DNA of 64,000 nt from Burkholderia cepacia (lineage in GTDB: Bacteria > Pseudomonadota > Gammaproteobacteria > Burkholderiales > Burkholderiaceae): assembly GCF_001039005.1 (NCBI RefSeq), contig NZ_LDWR01000018.1, positions 62,001 to 126,000 of the forward strand, in the 5' to 3' direction. Made by a program: the position numbers and the translations under genes. Of the stretch, positions 16,848-24,915 are shown piece by piece (positions within the stretch are counted from its first letter, which is position 1; every line of letters starts with the position of its first letter). Under the pieces are notes generated by a model that worked only from the letters and a program-made list of their open reading frames with translations, did not search any database and was not told the DNA's origin.

Positions 16848-17678
16848 TTATTGAGCGGGCGACATTGTCACCGAATCGAGGCCCGTTGCCCGCACCACCG
16901 GCTGCGCCTGCGGCGACGCGAGATAGTCGAGCAGCTTCTTCGCGTCGTCGGGATGATCGGCGCCGACCGGAATGCCGCCCGCGAAGCGCGTGACCGACTG
17001 CACGGATTCGGGCACCTTGCCCGCATACGTGACGCCCGGCACGGGCAGCAGTTCGCTGACCTGCTGGAAGCCGATTTCGTAGTCGCCGTTCGCGACGACG
17101 GATGCCACCGGGATGCGCGGCACCATCGTCGCCTTCGGCTTCACCTGATCCTCGATGCCGAGCTTCCGGAACATTTCCTTCTCGACGTAGACGCCGCTCG
17201 CGCTGTCCGAATACGCGACCGATTTCGCGCGCAGCAGCACGTCCTTCAATTGTTCGACGGTGCCGATGTCGGGCTTCGGCGCGCCGGCACGCACGACCAT
17301 GCCGATCCGCGAATCGGCGAGTTCGACGCGCGATGCAGGGATCACCTTGCCTTCCTTGATCAGCTGGTCGAGTGCGTAGCCGACCATGATCAGCACGTCG
17401 GCTTTCTCGCCGTGCGCGAGGCGGTTCGGAATCGCTTCCTTGGATTGACCCATCGACGGGCCGGAGATCGTGTCGAGCGTGTCGCCGGATGCGGCCGTGA
17501 AGCCGGGGCCCAGTTGCCGGTACGCGGCCGTGAAGCCGCCGGAGATCATCACGCGCAGTTCGGCCGCTTCGGCCGGCAGCGTCGCGGCCGCAAGTGCAAG
17601 GGCGGCGAACCAGCATACCGAGCGGCGCGCGAGGGCAAGGCGGGGAGCAGAGGCGGTGAGTACGGCGCGGTCGTGCAT
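16848..17678 (-). CDS. ModA-like periplasmic substrate-binding protein
   Basis: A 276-residue protein with a signal peptide (about residues 1-39, ending LPAEAAE) and an extracellular solute-binding domain related to ModA: ELRVMISGGFTAAYRQLGP, GPSMGQSK, and a GVYVEKEMFRKLG segment. No permease or ATPase genes are adjacent, so it is an orphan. Members of this branch are often annotated as molybdate-binding, but the residues that contact the oxyanion were not verified. Confidence 0.82.
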   Translation of the reverse strand: MHDRAVLTASAPRLALARRSVCWFAALALAAATLPAEAAELRVMISGGFTAAYRQLGPGFTAASGDTLDTISGPSMGQSKEAIPNRLAHGEKADVLIMVGYALDQLIKEGKVIPASRVELADSRIGMVVRAGAPKPDIGTVEQLKDVLLRAKSVAYSDSASGVYVEKEMFRKLGIEDQVKPKATMVPRIPVASVVANGDYEIGFQQVSELLPVPGVTYAGKVPESVQSVTRFAGGIPVGADHPDDAKKLLDYLASPQAQPVVRATGLDSVTMSPAQ

Positions 17679-17813
17679 CGGGTGTCTCCTTCCGGTCGGT
17701 CGTTGTCGGCGTGCGCGGTCGGTCGCAACAGGCCGGCACGGGCTACATGATCCACCGAAATGCGTGCGCGGGTAAGCGGGTAAGCGCGACGCGCGTGACC
17801 GGGTAGCGCGCGG

Positions 17814-18080
17814 CTACTCGTAGTGGTAGTGGCAGGACACGATGCTGATCTGAAGATCGTCCGCCTCGTAGACCAGGCGGTTCGTGTCGTCGATACGGCG
17901 TGACCAGAAGCCGGACAGATTGGCCTTCAACGGTTCGGGTTTGCCGATGCCTTCGAACGGCGTTCGCTGGGCTTCGCGAATGAGCTGGTTGATGCGCTTG
18001 AGCGTCTTGCGATCCTGCCCCTGCCAATAGACATAGTCGTCCCACGCGTCGGAAGTAAAGAGCACGCGGCGTACGCTCAT
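17814..18080 (-). CDS. yoeB: YoeB toxin (ribosome-dependent mRNA interferase)
   Basis: An 88-residue protein closely resembling E. coli YoeB over its whole length, including RTPFEGIGKPEPLK and NLSGFWSRRID. By alignment the catalytic residues E49, R68, H86 and Y87 are kept. YoeB binds the ribosome A site and cuts mRNA when its antitoxin is degraded. Its ATG overlaps the stop of yefM by ATGA, giving coupled translation. Confidence 0.95.
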   Translation of the reverse strand: MSVRRVLFTSDAWDDYVYWQGQDRKTLKRINQLIREAQRTPFEGIGKPEPLKANLSGFWSRRIDDTNRLVYEADDLQISIVSCHYHYE

Positions 18081-18337
18081 TCATCATCCTCGGCGAGCTT
18101 GTGTTCTTTCGCCTTGCCCTTGCGCAGTTGCGCGATCGAACGTTCGAGATGGGCGACGTTGGCAGGCGAGCGCAGCAAGTGAACCGTCTCCATCAGGCTG
18201 TCGTAGTAGTCCTGCGACATGATGACGGCGTTCGGCGCATCGCGGCGCGTGATGAGCGTGACGTCCGCGTCGTCGACGACCTGGTCGATGACCGTCTTCA
18301 GATTGCCGCGGGCATCCGAAAAATGAATCGTGCGCAT
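18077..18337 (-). CDS. yefM: YefM antitoxin
   Basis: An 86-residue protein of the Phd/YefM family, starting MRTIHFSDARGNLKTVIDQV, with a DNA-binding N-terminal part and an acidic/basic C terminus that wraps YoeB. The open frame extends far upstream, but the operator and promoter lie there, so ATG 18337 is the start. YefM represses its own operon with YoeB as co-repressor; matching operators lie 14-71 bp upstream. Confidence 0.95.
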   Translation of the reverse strand: MRTIHFSDARGNLKTVIDQVVDDADVTLITRRDAPNAVIMSQDYYDSLMETVHLLRSPANVAHLERSIAQLRKGKAKEHKLAEDDE

Positions 18338-18350
18338 GATCTGCCTCACT

Positions 18351-18408
18351 TGTACATATGGTTGTACAAGTATAGCACGGCGATGAAATATGTACGGGTT
18401 ACCGTACA
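18351..18408. promoter_or_regulatory. YefM-YoeB operator with TGTACA repeats
   Basis: Two TGTACA hexamers (18351-18356 and 18363-18368) lie 12 bp apart centre to centre, the spacing described for the E. coli yefM-yoeB operator. A third dyad, TGTACGG (18391-18397) facing CCGTACA (18402-18408), lies 40 bp further from the antitoxin gene and may be an extra site. Confidence 0.8.
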
Positions 18409-18559
18409 AGTTGCCGGGTGACCGTATTTGGCTGCTTGCCACCGTCCGGCGTGAGGATACGCATCCGTCAGGCCGCAGCGGGTTGGTCGTTCCGCTTGTA
18501 GCCCGCCGCACGGCGCGGTATCGTCGATGCTTCGCCTTCCCCCCGACCGGAGAACAGAC

Positions 18560-19003
18560 GTGCCCGCTGCCACCCCCGCCACGCTGAGATTTTCCACCGA
18601 CAAGCGCGAACTCGACATCGACGCGATCTTCGACTTCCTGCATCGCGACGCGTACTGGTCGCAGGGCATTCCGCGCGATGTGGTCGAGCGCGCGATCGAG
18701 GGTTCGCTGTGCTTCGGCGCATATGTCGGCGACCGGCTCGTCGGGTTCGCGCGGCTCGTCACCGATCACGCGACGTTCGCGTACTTGTGCGACGTGTTCG
18801 TGCTGCCGGCCGAACGCGGCAACGGCTACGGACGCGCATTGATCGACCACGTGTTCGCGCAGGAGATGGTGCAGCGCCTGCGTCGCATCATGCTCGTGAC
18901 GACCGACGCGCACGAACTGTACAGGCCGGTCGGCTTCGGGCCGTCCGCGAATCCCGAGCGGCTGATGGAGATCCGCCGCCCCGATATCTACGCGAAACGC
19001 TGA
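18560..19003 (+). CDS. GNAT-family N-acetyltransferase
   Basis: A 147-residue GNAT protein starting at GTG 18560, which has GGAG seven bases ahead; an ATG at 18527 is possible but lacks a ribosome site. The core reads GFARLVTDHATFAYLCDVFV then PAERGNGYGRALI, the acetyl-CoA pyrophosphate loop (RGNGYG). The C-terminal YRPVGFG is typical. The substrate is unknown. Confidence 0.88.
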   Translation: MPAATPATLRFSTDKRELDIDAIFDFLHRDAYWSQGIPRDVVERAIEGSLCFGAYVGDRLVGFARLVTDHATFAYLCDVFVLPAERGNGYGRALIDHVFAQEMVQRLRRIMLVTTDAHELYRPVGFGPSANPERLMEIRRPDIYAKR

Positions 19004-19060
19004 CGCGCGGCGCAGCGCATACAATACGCGCTTTCCGTTTTTGCCGAAGAGACGCACACC

Positions 19061-19279
19061 ATGACCGAACAGGAAGCCGAACAGCTCGCGACGCATCGCC
19101 ACTACAAGGGCGGGCTGTATCGCTATATCGGCGTTGCCCGCCATTCCGAAACCGAGGAATCGGTGGTCGTGTACGAGCATCTGTGGCCGCATGCGCGTGG
19201 GCTGTGGGTGCGGCCGGAAGCGATGTTCAACGGAAACCTCGAAGACGGCACGCCGCGCTTTCGCAAGCTGCGCGACTGA
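19061..19279 (+). CDS. DUF1653 domain protein
   Basis: A 72-residue protein (MTEQEAEQLATHRHYKGGLY) matching DUF1653, with HYKGG-Y, VVYEHLWPHARGLWVRP and a C-terminal PRFRKL. It is small and soluble, and its function is unknown. It follows the GNAT gene by 57 bp and may be in the same transcript. Confidence 0.88.
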   Translation: MTEQEAEQLATHRHYKGGLYRYIGVARHSETEESVVVYEHLWPHARGLWVRPEAMFNGNLEDGTPRFRKLRD

Positions 19280-19300
19280 GCGCGGCACCGGAGCCGGTGT

Positions 19301-19759
19301 CTAGCCGGCGCTGCCCGGATTGTCGTAAGACGCCTGTTGTCGCAGCGCCATCGTGAAGAAGCGGCGGATTTCATCCGTCAGTTCCGCGCGGGCCGACGCG
19401 AAATCGAACGCGCGCCGGTTTTCTTGCGCGTAGCGCCGGCGCCAGTCGTCGGCCGCGTGCCGCGCTTCGCGCGCGCGCAGATCGTCGAGTTCGGGCGTGC
19501 GCAGCGCGTGATCGGCGATCAGCGTCACGCCGTCGCGGCTGACCTCCAGCACGCCGCCCGCGACGAGGAGGCGACGATGCTCGCCGGTCGGCGCATCGAC
19601 GAGCATCACGACGCCCGGCCGGAGCCGCGTGAGCAGTGGCGCGTGGTGCGGGTAGATCCCCAGTTCCCCGCTTTCCCCCGGGGCGACGACGAAATGCGCG
19701 TCGCCCGCATACAGCACCGCTTCCACGCTCACGATGTCGAGCCTCATCGACGTCTTCAT
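19301..19759 (-). CDS. atpC: F1-ATP synthase epsilon subunit, orphan
   Basis: A 152-residue epsilon subunit. The N-terminal beta-sandwich is clear (MRLDIVSVEAVLYAGDAHFV, PGESGELGIYPHHAPLLTRL, VAGGVLEVSRDGVTLIAD), and a longer than usual C-terminal helical part ends with RRFFTMALRQQAS. Epsilon sits on gamma in the central stalk and can inhibit ATP hydrolysis. It lies 10 bp after atpG, with no atpD or any other F1Fo gene in the window. It may exchange with or modify the main synthase; that is inference. Confidence 0.9.
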   Translation of the reverse strand: MKTSMRLDIVSVEAVLYAGDAHFVVAPGESGELGIYPHHAPLLTRLRPGVVMLVDAPTGEHRRLLVAGGVLEVSRDGVTLIADHALRTPELDDLRAREARHAADDWRRRYAQENRRAFDFASARAELTDEIRRFFTMALRQQASYDNPGSAG

Positions 19760-19769
19760 ATGCACTCCT

Positions 19770-20639
19770 TCAGACTGCCGCCGCGCCGGCGACGATTTCG
19801 CACAGCTCGGTGGTGATCTGCGCCTGCCGCGTCTTCTGGTACAGGTGCCGCAGTTCGCGCAACACGCGGTCGGCATTGTCCGTCGCGGTCTGCATGCTGA
19901 ACATGCGCGCGCATTGCTCGCATGCGTAGTTTTCGACGACGGCCTGATAGAGCGTCGCCTCGACGTAGCGCAGCAGCAACGTGTCCACGACCGGTTGGGG
20001 CGCGGGCTCGTAGAGATAATCGGACGCCGCCGCACCGTTGACCGGTGCGCCGGTGTCGAGCCCCGCGATCGGCAGCATCGCATCGATGCGCGGCTCGTAC
20101 GCGAGCGGGCTCGTCAGCCGGTTGTACGCAACATGCACTTCGTCGAGCTCGCCGTTGACGAACGCGGTCAGCGGCACGAGCAGTGCGCCGAGCAACTGCT
20201 CGAAGTGCGGCTCGGCGGCCAGGCCGCTCGCACGCGCCGCGATGGTCGCGCCGTGGCGCAGCAGCGGCGCGATACCGCGCGCGCCGATCACGCTCAGTTC
20301 GCATGTGATGCCGGCCCGGTCCCAGCGTTCGAGCGCATCCACGCATTCGACGAGCAGCCGCGCATTGAGCGGGCCGCACAGCCCGCGATCGGTGCTGACG
20401 ACGATCAGCCCGACGCGGCGCACGGTATCGCGTCGCGCCATCAGCGCCGATACATGGTCGGGCCGATCGCGCAGCACGCGTTCGGCCATCGCGCCGATGC
20501 GCGCCGCGTACGGGCGGAACTCGCGCGCACGTCGCTGCGCGCTAGCCATCTTGGTGCGCGCCATCATTTCCATCGCCTTGGTGATCTTGCGCGTGGACGA
20601 GGTACTGGCGATCTTCGAGCGGATTTCGCGTATGTGCAT
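19770..20639 (-). CDS. atpG: F1-ATP synthase gamma subunit, orphan
   Basis: From ATG 20639 the protein has 289 residues, close to ordinary gamma, and starts like the family (MHIREIRSKIASTSSTRKITKAMEMM). The diagnostic C terminus QITTELCEIVAGAAAV is intact, so rotor-stalk helices appear complete. The frame stays open to 20687, but no family residues occur there. Gamma normally sits between alpha and beta genes; here it is followed only by epsilon and faces pta across an FNR-like box. A weak -10-like TAGCAT lies at 20686-20691, which would put the transcript start inside the longer frame. Confidence 0.9.
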   Translation of the reverse strand: MHIREIRSKIASTSSTRKITKAMEMMARTKMASAQRRAREFRPYAARIGAMAERVLRDRPDHVSALMARRDTVRRVGLIVVSTDRGLCGPLNARLLVECVDALERWDRAGITCELSVIGARGIAPLLRHGATIAARASGLAAEPHFEQLLGALLVPLTAFVNGELDEVHVAYNRLTSPLAYEPRIDAMLPIAGLDTGAPVNGAAASDYLYEPAPQPVVDTLLLRYVEATLYQAVVENYACEQCARMFSMQTATDNADRVLRELRHLYQKTRQAQITTELCEIVAGAAAV

Positions 20640-20712
20640 GTCAGGGGGCGGCGTCGCGGCCATCCGGATGTCATCGTGCGGCTTCATGCTATCGGGACTT
20701 CACCTGAAACGA

Positions 20713-20754
20713 TTGACGAGAATCAAACGATTTCGCCCGGTCCCGCACCAGAAT
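20713..20754 (+). promoter_or_regulatory. FNR/ANR-type box with -10 element before pta
   Basis: TTGAC-GAGA-ATCAA (20713-20726) matches the FNR consensus TTGAT-N4-ATCAA at nine of ten defined bases. A -10-like CAGAAT (20749-20754) would put transcription start near 20761 and the box centre near -41.5, the class II position. The same box is placed similarly relative to the divergent atpG. Confidence 0.6.
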
Positions 20755-20786
20755 CCGTTCACGTGATCATTGCGAAGGGGGTGTCG

Positions 20787-21758
20787 ATGACCGATTTCCG
20801 CACGCATCAGAAATACGAAGCGCTGGTCGAGCGTTGCCGTGCATTACGTCCAGTGACGGTCGCGGTCGCCCATCCTTGCGACGAGGTATCGTTGCACGCG
20901 GCCGTCTCCGCCGCCCGTGCCGGTATCGTGGTGCCCGTCCTGGTCGGCCCGGTGGCGCGGATCACGGCGCTCGCCGCGACGCTCGGCGTCGACCTGTCCG
21001 GCTATCGGCTCGTCGATGCGCCGCACAGTCACGCGTCGGCAGCGCGCGCCGTTGAACTGGTGCGCGCGGGCGACGCGCAGGCGCTGATGAAAGGCAGCCT
21101 GCATACCGACGAGTTGCTGGAGGAAGTGGTGCGTGCCGACACGGGGCTGCGCACCGGGCGGCGCCTGAGCCACGTGTTCATCATGGACGTGCCGACTTAC
21201 CACAAGCCGCTGTTCATCACCGACGCGGCCGTCAATATCCGTCCGACGCTCGAGCAGAAGGCCGACATCGCGCAGAACGCGATCGATCTCGCGCACGCGC
21301 TCGGCATCGCCCGGCCGAAGGTGGCGATCCTGTCGGCGGTCGAGACGGTCAGCTCGAAGCTGCCGTCGACGCTCGACGCGGCCGCGCTGTGCAAGATGGC
21401 CGAACGCGGCCAGATCACCGGCGCGCTGCTCGACGGGCCGCTCGCGCTCGACAACGCGATCAGCCCCGAAGCCGCGCGGCTCAAGCATCTCGGTTCCGCG
21501 GTCGCGGGCGATGCGGACATCCTCCTCGCGCCCGACCTCGAGGCCGGCAACATGCTCGCGAAGGAGCTAACGTTCCTGGCGAATGCCGATGCGGCCGGCA
21601 TCGTGCTCGGCGCGCGCGTGCCGGTGATCCTGACGAGTCGCGCCGACAGCGAACGCACGCGCCTGGCGAGCTGCGCGGTCGCGGTGCTCGTCGCGACGGC
21701 GGCGCGCGCCAAGGCGGCGCCCGTGGCCGCGCCGGCGGTTGCGGCCGACGCCCACTGA
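20787..21758 (+). CDS. pta: Phosphate acetyltransferase (or phosphate acyltransferase)
   Basis: A 323-residue PTA_PTB domain protein starting at ATG 20787 after an AAGGGGG ribosome site. It lacks the N-terminal MaoC hydratase domain found in longer relatives. Visible features include LMKGSLHTDELL, SHVFIMDVPTYHKPL, DAAVNIRPTLEQKADI and a C-terminal PVILTSRADSE. With AckA it would convert acetyl-CoA to acetyl phosphate and then ATP plus acetate, or the butyryl equivalents. The open frame reaches upstream over atpG/atpC antisense, which is a shadow. It is the first gene of a four-gene run. Confidence 0.9.
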   Translation: MTDFRTHQKYEALVERCRALRPVTVAVAHPCDEVSLHAAVSAARAGIVVPVLVGPVARITALAATLGVDLSGYRLVDAPHSHASAARAVELVRAGDAQALMKGSLHTDELLEEVVRADTGLRTGRRLSHVFIMDVPTYHKPLFITDAAVNIRPTLEQKADIAQNAIDLAHALGIARPKVAILSAVETVSSKLPSTLDAAALCKMAERGQITGALLDGPLALDNAISPEAARLKHLGSAVAGDADILLAPDLEAGNMLAKELTFLANADAAGIVLGARVPVILTSRADSERTRLASCAVAVLVATAARAKAAPVAAPAVAADAH

Positions 21759-21769
21759 CGGGGGCGGCG

Positions 21770-22978
21770 ATGCGACATCCCGTACTGGTGCTCAATGCCG
21801 GCTCGTCGAGCCTCAAGTTCTCGGTCTACGACACGCGCGAGGATCGCTCGCTCGATGCGGGCCTGCACGGGCAGGTCGAGAACCTGCATGACGCGCCTCA
21901 TCTGTTCGTGGCCGATGCGCACGGCGCGACGCTCGCCGACTGCGCCGTCGCGCGACCAGGGCATCAAGGCGCGATCGAAGCGCTGCACGCGTGGTTCGCG
22001 GCTCACGTCGGGCGGGAAGCGGCGTTCGACGGCGTCGGGCATCGGGTCGTGCATGGCGGCCCGTATTTCACCGCGCCGGTGCGAATCGACGCGCGTGTGC
22101 TCGATGCGATAGCGTCGCTTTCGCCGCTCGCACCGCTGCACCAGCCGAATCACGTCGACGCGATCCGCGCGGTTGCCGCGGTTGCGCCGAACCTGCCGCA
22201 GGTCGCGTGTTTCGACACCGCGTTCCATTCGACGGTGCCGGCGCTCGAACGGGAGTTCGCGCTGCCGCGCGCGCTGACCGAGCAGGGGATCGTGCGCTAC
22301 GGTTTCCACGGGCTGTCGTACGAGTACATCGCGACGGCGCTTGCGGCGCTCGATCCGTCGTGGGGGCGGCGCCGGACGGTGGTCGCGCACCTCGGCAACG
22401 GCGCGAGCCTGTGTGCGCTCGCGAACGGCCGCAGCGTCGCGACGACGATGGGGTTCACGGCCGTTGACGGGCTGCCGATGGGCACGCGCACGGGCGCGCT
22501 GGACCCGGGCGTGATCCTGTACCTGCAGCGTCACGCGGGCCGGTCGCTCGACGAGATCGAGCATCTGATCTATGCGGAATCGGGCCTGCTCGGCGTGTCT
22601 GGCGTGTCGAGCGACATGCGCACGCTGCTCGCGAGCGACGCACCGTCGGCCGCGCACGCGGTCGAGTTGTTCGCGTACCGCGCGGCCCGCGAACTCGCCG
22701 CGCTGGCCGGCGTGCTCGGCGGTCTCGACACGCTCGTGTTCACGGCGGGCATCGGCGAGCACGCGCCGCGCGTGCGTGAACGGATCTGCAGCCGCGCGGC
22801 GTGGCTCGGCATCGTGCTCGACGACGCGGCGAATGCCGCCGGCCTGCCGGTGATTTCGAGCGACGCGTCGCGCATGACGGTGCGCGTGATCCCGACCGAC
22901 GAAAATCTGATGATCGCGCGGCACACGCGCCGCGTGCTGGACGACGCGATCCCTTCCACGCGGTATTCGACCCGGTGA
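21770..22978 (+). CDS. ackA: Acetate/propionate family kinase
   Basis: A 402-residue kinase starting MRHPVLVLNAGSSSLKFSVY. It has the family motifs GHRVVHGG, FDTAFHSTVP, RYGFHGLSYEYI, HLGNGASLCA, GTRTGALDPG and the C-terminal TAGIGEHAPRVRE. It makes ATP from acyl phosphate. It follows pta by 11 bp, so the pair gives substrate-level ATP when respiration is limited, in agreement with the FNR-type box upstream. Confidence 0.93.
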   Translation: MRHPVLVLNAGSSSLKFSVYDTREDRSLDAGLHGQVENLHDAPHLFVADAHGATLADCAVARPGHQGAIEALHAWFAAHVGREAAFDGVGHRVVHGGPYFTAPVRIDARVLDAIASLSPLAPLHQPNHVDAIRAVAAVAPNLPQVACFDTAFHSTVPALEREFALPRALTEQGIVRYGFHGLSYEYIATALAALDPSWGRRRTVVAHLGNGASLCALANGRSVATTMGFTAVDGLPMGTRTGALDPGVILYLQRHAGRSLDEIEHLIYAESGLLGVSGVSSDMRTLLASDAPSAAHAVELFAYRAARELAALAGVLGGLDTLVFTAGIGEHAPRVRERICSRAAWLGIVLDDAANAAGLPVISSDASRMTVRVIPTDENLMIARHTRRVLDDAIPSTRYSTR

Positions 22979-22986
22979 GACCTTCG

Positions 22987-24108
22987 ATGACAGCACGCGA
23001 CACATCTTCCCCTGCCGTCAGCGCCCCCGCGCTGCCGATTTTCTGGCCGATGGCTGCTGCCACCGCGATGTTTGCGGCCGGCTCCGAGATCGCCGCGCGC
23101 AATCTCCGCTTCCTCGCGGAAGAGGAGAAGCTCCACTTCGACACGCATCCGGCGCTGGCGTCGACGAACCGGCCTTTGCTGGAGTTGCGGACGATGACGT
23201 TTCGCGATTATTCGGTCGCGCCGGCGCACGGGTTGCCGACGATCGTCGATGCGCCGTATGCGGGGCACAGCGCGATGATCGCCGACTACCAGCCGGGGCA
23301 GAGCCTGATGCAGACGCTGCGCGAGCACGGCGTGACGCGCCTGTACCTGACCGACTGGCGCTCGGCCACCGAGGATATGAAAGACCTCGAGATCGACCAG
23401 TATCTGGCCGAGCTGAACGTGTGCGTCGACGAACTCGGCGGCCGCGTGAATCTCGTCGGGCTGTGTCAGGGCGGCTGGATGTCCGCGATGTATGCGGCGC
23501 GCTTCCCGCACAAGGTCGCGAGCCTCGTGCTGGCGGGCTCGCCGATCGACACCGACGCGGGCGACGGCCCGATCAAGCGGATGGTGCACACGTATCCGAC
23601 GTCGTTCTACGAGGAACTCGTTGCGATGGGCGGCGGGCTGATGCGCGGGCGCTTCATGTTGCGTGGCTGGAAGAACATGCATCCCGACCAGCACTATCTG
23701 ACCGAGCACGTCGACCTGTACGAACATCTCGACGATCCCGAATACCTGCGCAAGCGCGAGGTGTTCGCGAGCTGGTACGAAAGCCCGATCGACCTGCCGG
23801 GGCGCTGGTACCTGCAGGCGATCGTGCAGATCTTCAAGGAGAACCGGCTCGCGAACGGCACCTTCGTCGCGCTCGGGCGCACGCTCGATCTGAAGGACGT
23901 CGTGTGCCCGACCTATCTGCTCGCCGGCGAGGCCGACGACATCACGACGCCGGAGCAGGTGTTCGGGGCGCGCGACCGTCTCGGGACGCCCGCGTCGCGG
24001 ATCGAGAGCCGGCTCGTGCCGGGCGGCCATATCGGCCTGTTCATGGGGTCGCGCACGCTGACGACGGTGTGGCCGGACATCGCGCGATGGATCGCGGCAC
24101 AGCGCTAG
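22987..24108 (+). CDS. PhaC-like alpha/beta-hydrolase with cysteine nucleophile
   Basis: A 373-residue alpha/beta-hydrolase. The nucleophile elbow is GLCQGG, the Cys form of PHA synthases rather than a serine lipase box. Aspartate in AGEADDITTP and histidine in PGGHIGLFMG complete a Cys-Asp-His triad, and LYLTDWRSATEDMKDLE resembles the PhaC core. Its length is like class III PHA synthases (about 355 residues) and well short of class I. It may make or process polyhydroxyalkanoate or an acyl-CoA ester. No phaE partner is adjacent. It begins 8 bp after ackA. Confidence 0.82.
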   Translation: MTARDTSSPAVSAPALPIFWPMAAATAMFAAGSEIAARNLRFLAEEEKLHFDTHPALASTNRPLLELRTMTFRDYSVAPAHGLPTIVDAPYAGHSAMIADYQPGQSLMQTLREHGVTRLYLTDWRSATEDMKDLEIDQYLAELNVCVDELGGRVNLVGLCQGGWMSAMYAARFPHKVASLVLAGSPIDTDAGDGPIKRMVHTYPTSFYEELVAMGGGLMRGRFMLRGWKNMHPDQHYLTEHVDLYEHLDDPEYLRKREVFASWYESPIDLPGRWYLQAIVQIFKENRLANGTFVALGRTLDLKDVVCPTYLLAGEADDITTPEQVFGARDRLGTPASRIESRLVPGGHIGLFMGSRTLTTVWPDIARWIAAQR

Positions 24109-24133
24109 GGCGCGGATCGACACGGAGGGCCAC

Positions 24134-24895
24134 ATGACGTTGCGGCACAAGCGGGGGCTCGTCGTCGGCATCGCGAACGAGCAGAGCATCGCGTGGGGAT
24201 GCGCGCGTGCGTTTTGCCGGGCGGGCGCCACGCTCGCGGTGACCTGGCAGTCGGAGAAGACCTTGCCGCACGTCGAGCCGCTGTTCGCGCAACTCGACGC
24301 GCCGATCCGGATGCCGCTCGACGTCGGGCGGCCCGACCAGATGGCGGCGGTGTTCGACGCGATTGCGGTGCAATGGGGCGCGATCGACTTCGTGCTGCAT
24401 TCGGTGGCGTATGCACCGAAGGCCGATCTGCACGGCCGCGTGGTCGACAGTTCGCCGGAAGGCTTCTCGTTGGCGATGGATACCTCGTGCCATTCGTTCA
24501 TCCGGATGGCGAGGCTTGCCGAGCCGCTGATGACGCGAGGCGGGAGCCTAATGGCGATGAGCTATCTCGGCGCGGAGCAGGTTGTCGCGAACTACGGGGT
24601 GATGGGGCCGGTCAAGGCCGCGCTCGAAGCGAGCGTGCGGTACCTGGCGGCTGAACTCGGCGGCACGGGCATTCGCGTCAACGCGATTTCGCCGGGCGCA
24701 CTGCCGACACGCGCGGCGTCGGGCCTGCCGGACTTCGACCGGCTGCTCGACGACACCGCGCGCCGGGCGCCGCTGCATCACGCGCCGGATATCGACGATG
24801 TCGGCGCGTTCTGCGCGTTCCTTGCGAGCGACGGTGCACGGGCGATCACCGGCGGCACGCACTATATCGACGCCGGCATCCACATGCTCGGTTAG
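24134..24895 (+). CDS. fabI: Enoyl-ACP reductase
   Basis: A 253-residue FabI-type reductase: VVGIANEQSIAWGCARAF is the NADH-binding region, and the active-site Tyr and Lys have the Tyr-x6-Lys spacing in NYGVMGPVKAALE. The C-terminal GGTHYIDAGIHMLG also fits. It reduces the enoyl-ACP double bond in the last step of fatty acid elongation. Its place after acyl-phosphate genes and a PhaC-like gene suggests a second, condition-specific FabI rather than the housekeeping copy. Confidence 0.9.
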   Translation: MTLRHKRGLVVGIANEQSIAWGCARAFCRAGATLAVTWQSEKTLPHVEPLFAQLDAPIRMPLDVGRPDQMAAVFDAIAVQWGAIDFVLHSVAYAPKADLHGRVVDSSPEGFSLAMDTSCHSFIRMARLAEPLMTRGGSLMAMSYLGAEQVVANYGVMGPVKAALEASVRYLAAELGGTGIRVNAISPGALPTRAASGLPDFDRLLDDTARRAPLHHAPDIDDVGAFCAFLASDGARAITGGTHYIDAGIHMLG

Positions 24896-24915
24896 CGTGC
24901 CGGCGGCACGCGGCG

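Noticed and set aside
16207..17739. One frame joining the HAD hydrolase with upstream sequence to 17739
   Set aside because: The upstream two thirds overlap the ModA-like gene in another frame and are not protein-like; the HAD protein starts at 16830.
18077..19288. A long frame extending YefM upstream
   Set aside because: The added part overlaps the operator and the GNAT gene antisense; the known antitoxin length fits the ATG at 18337.
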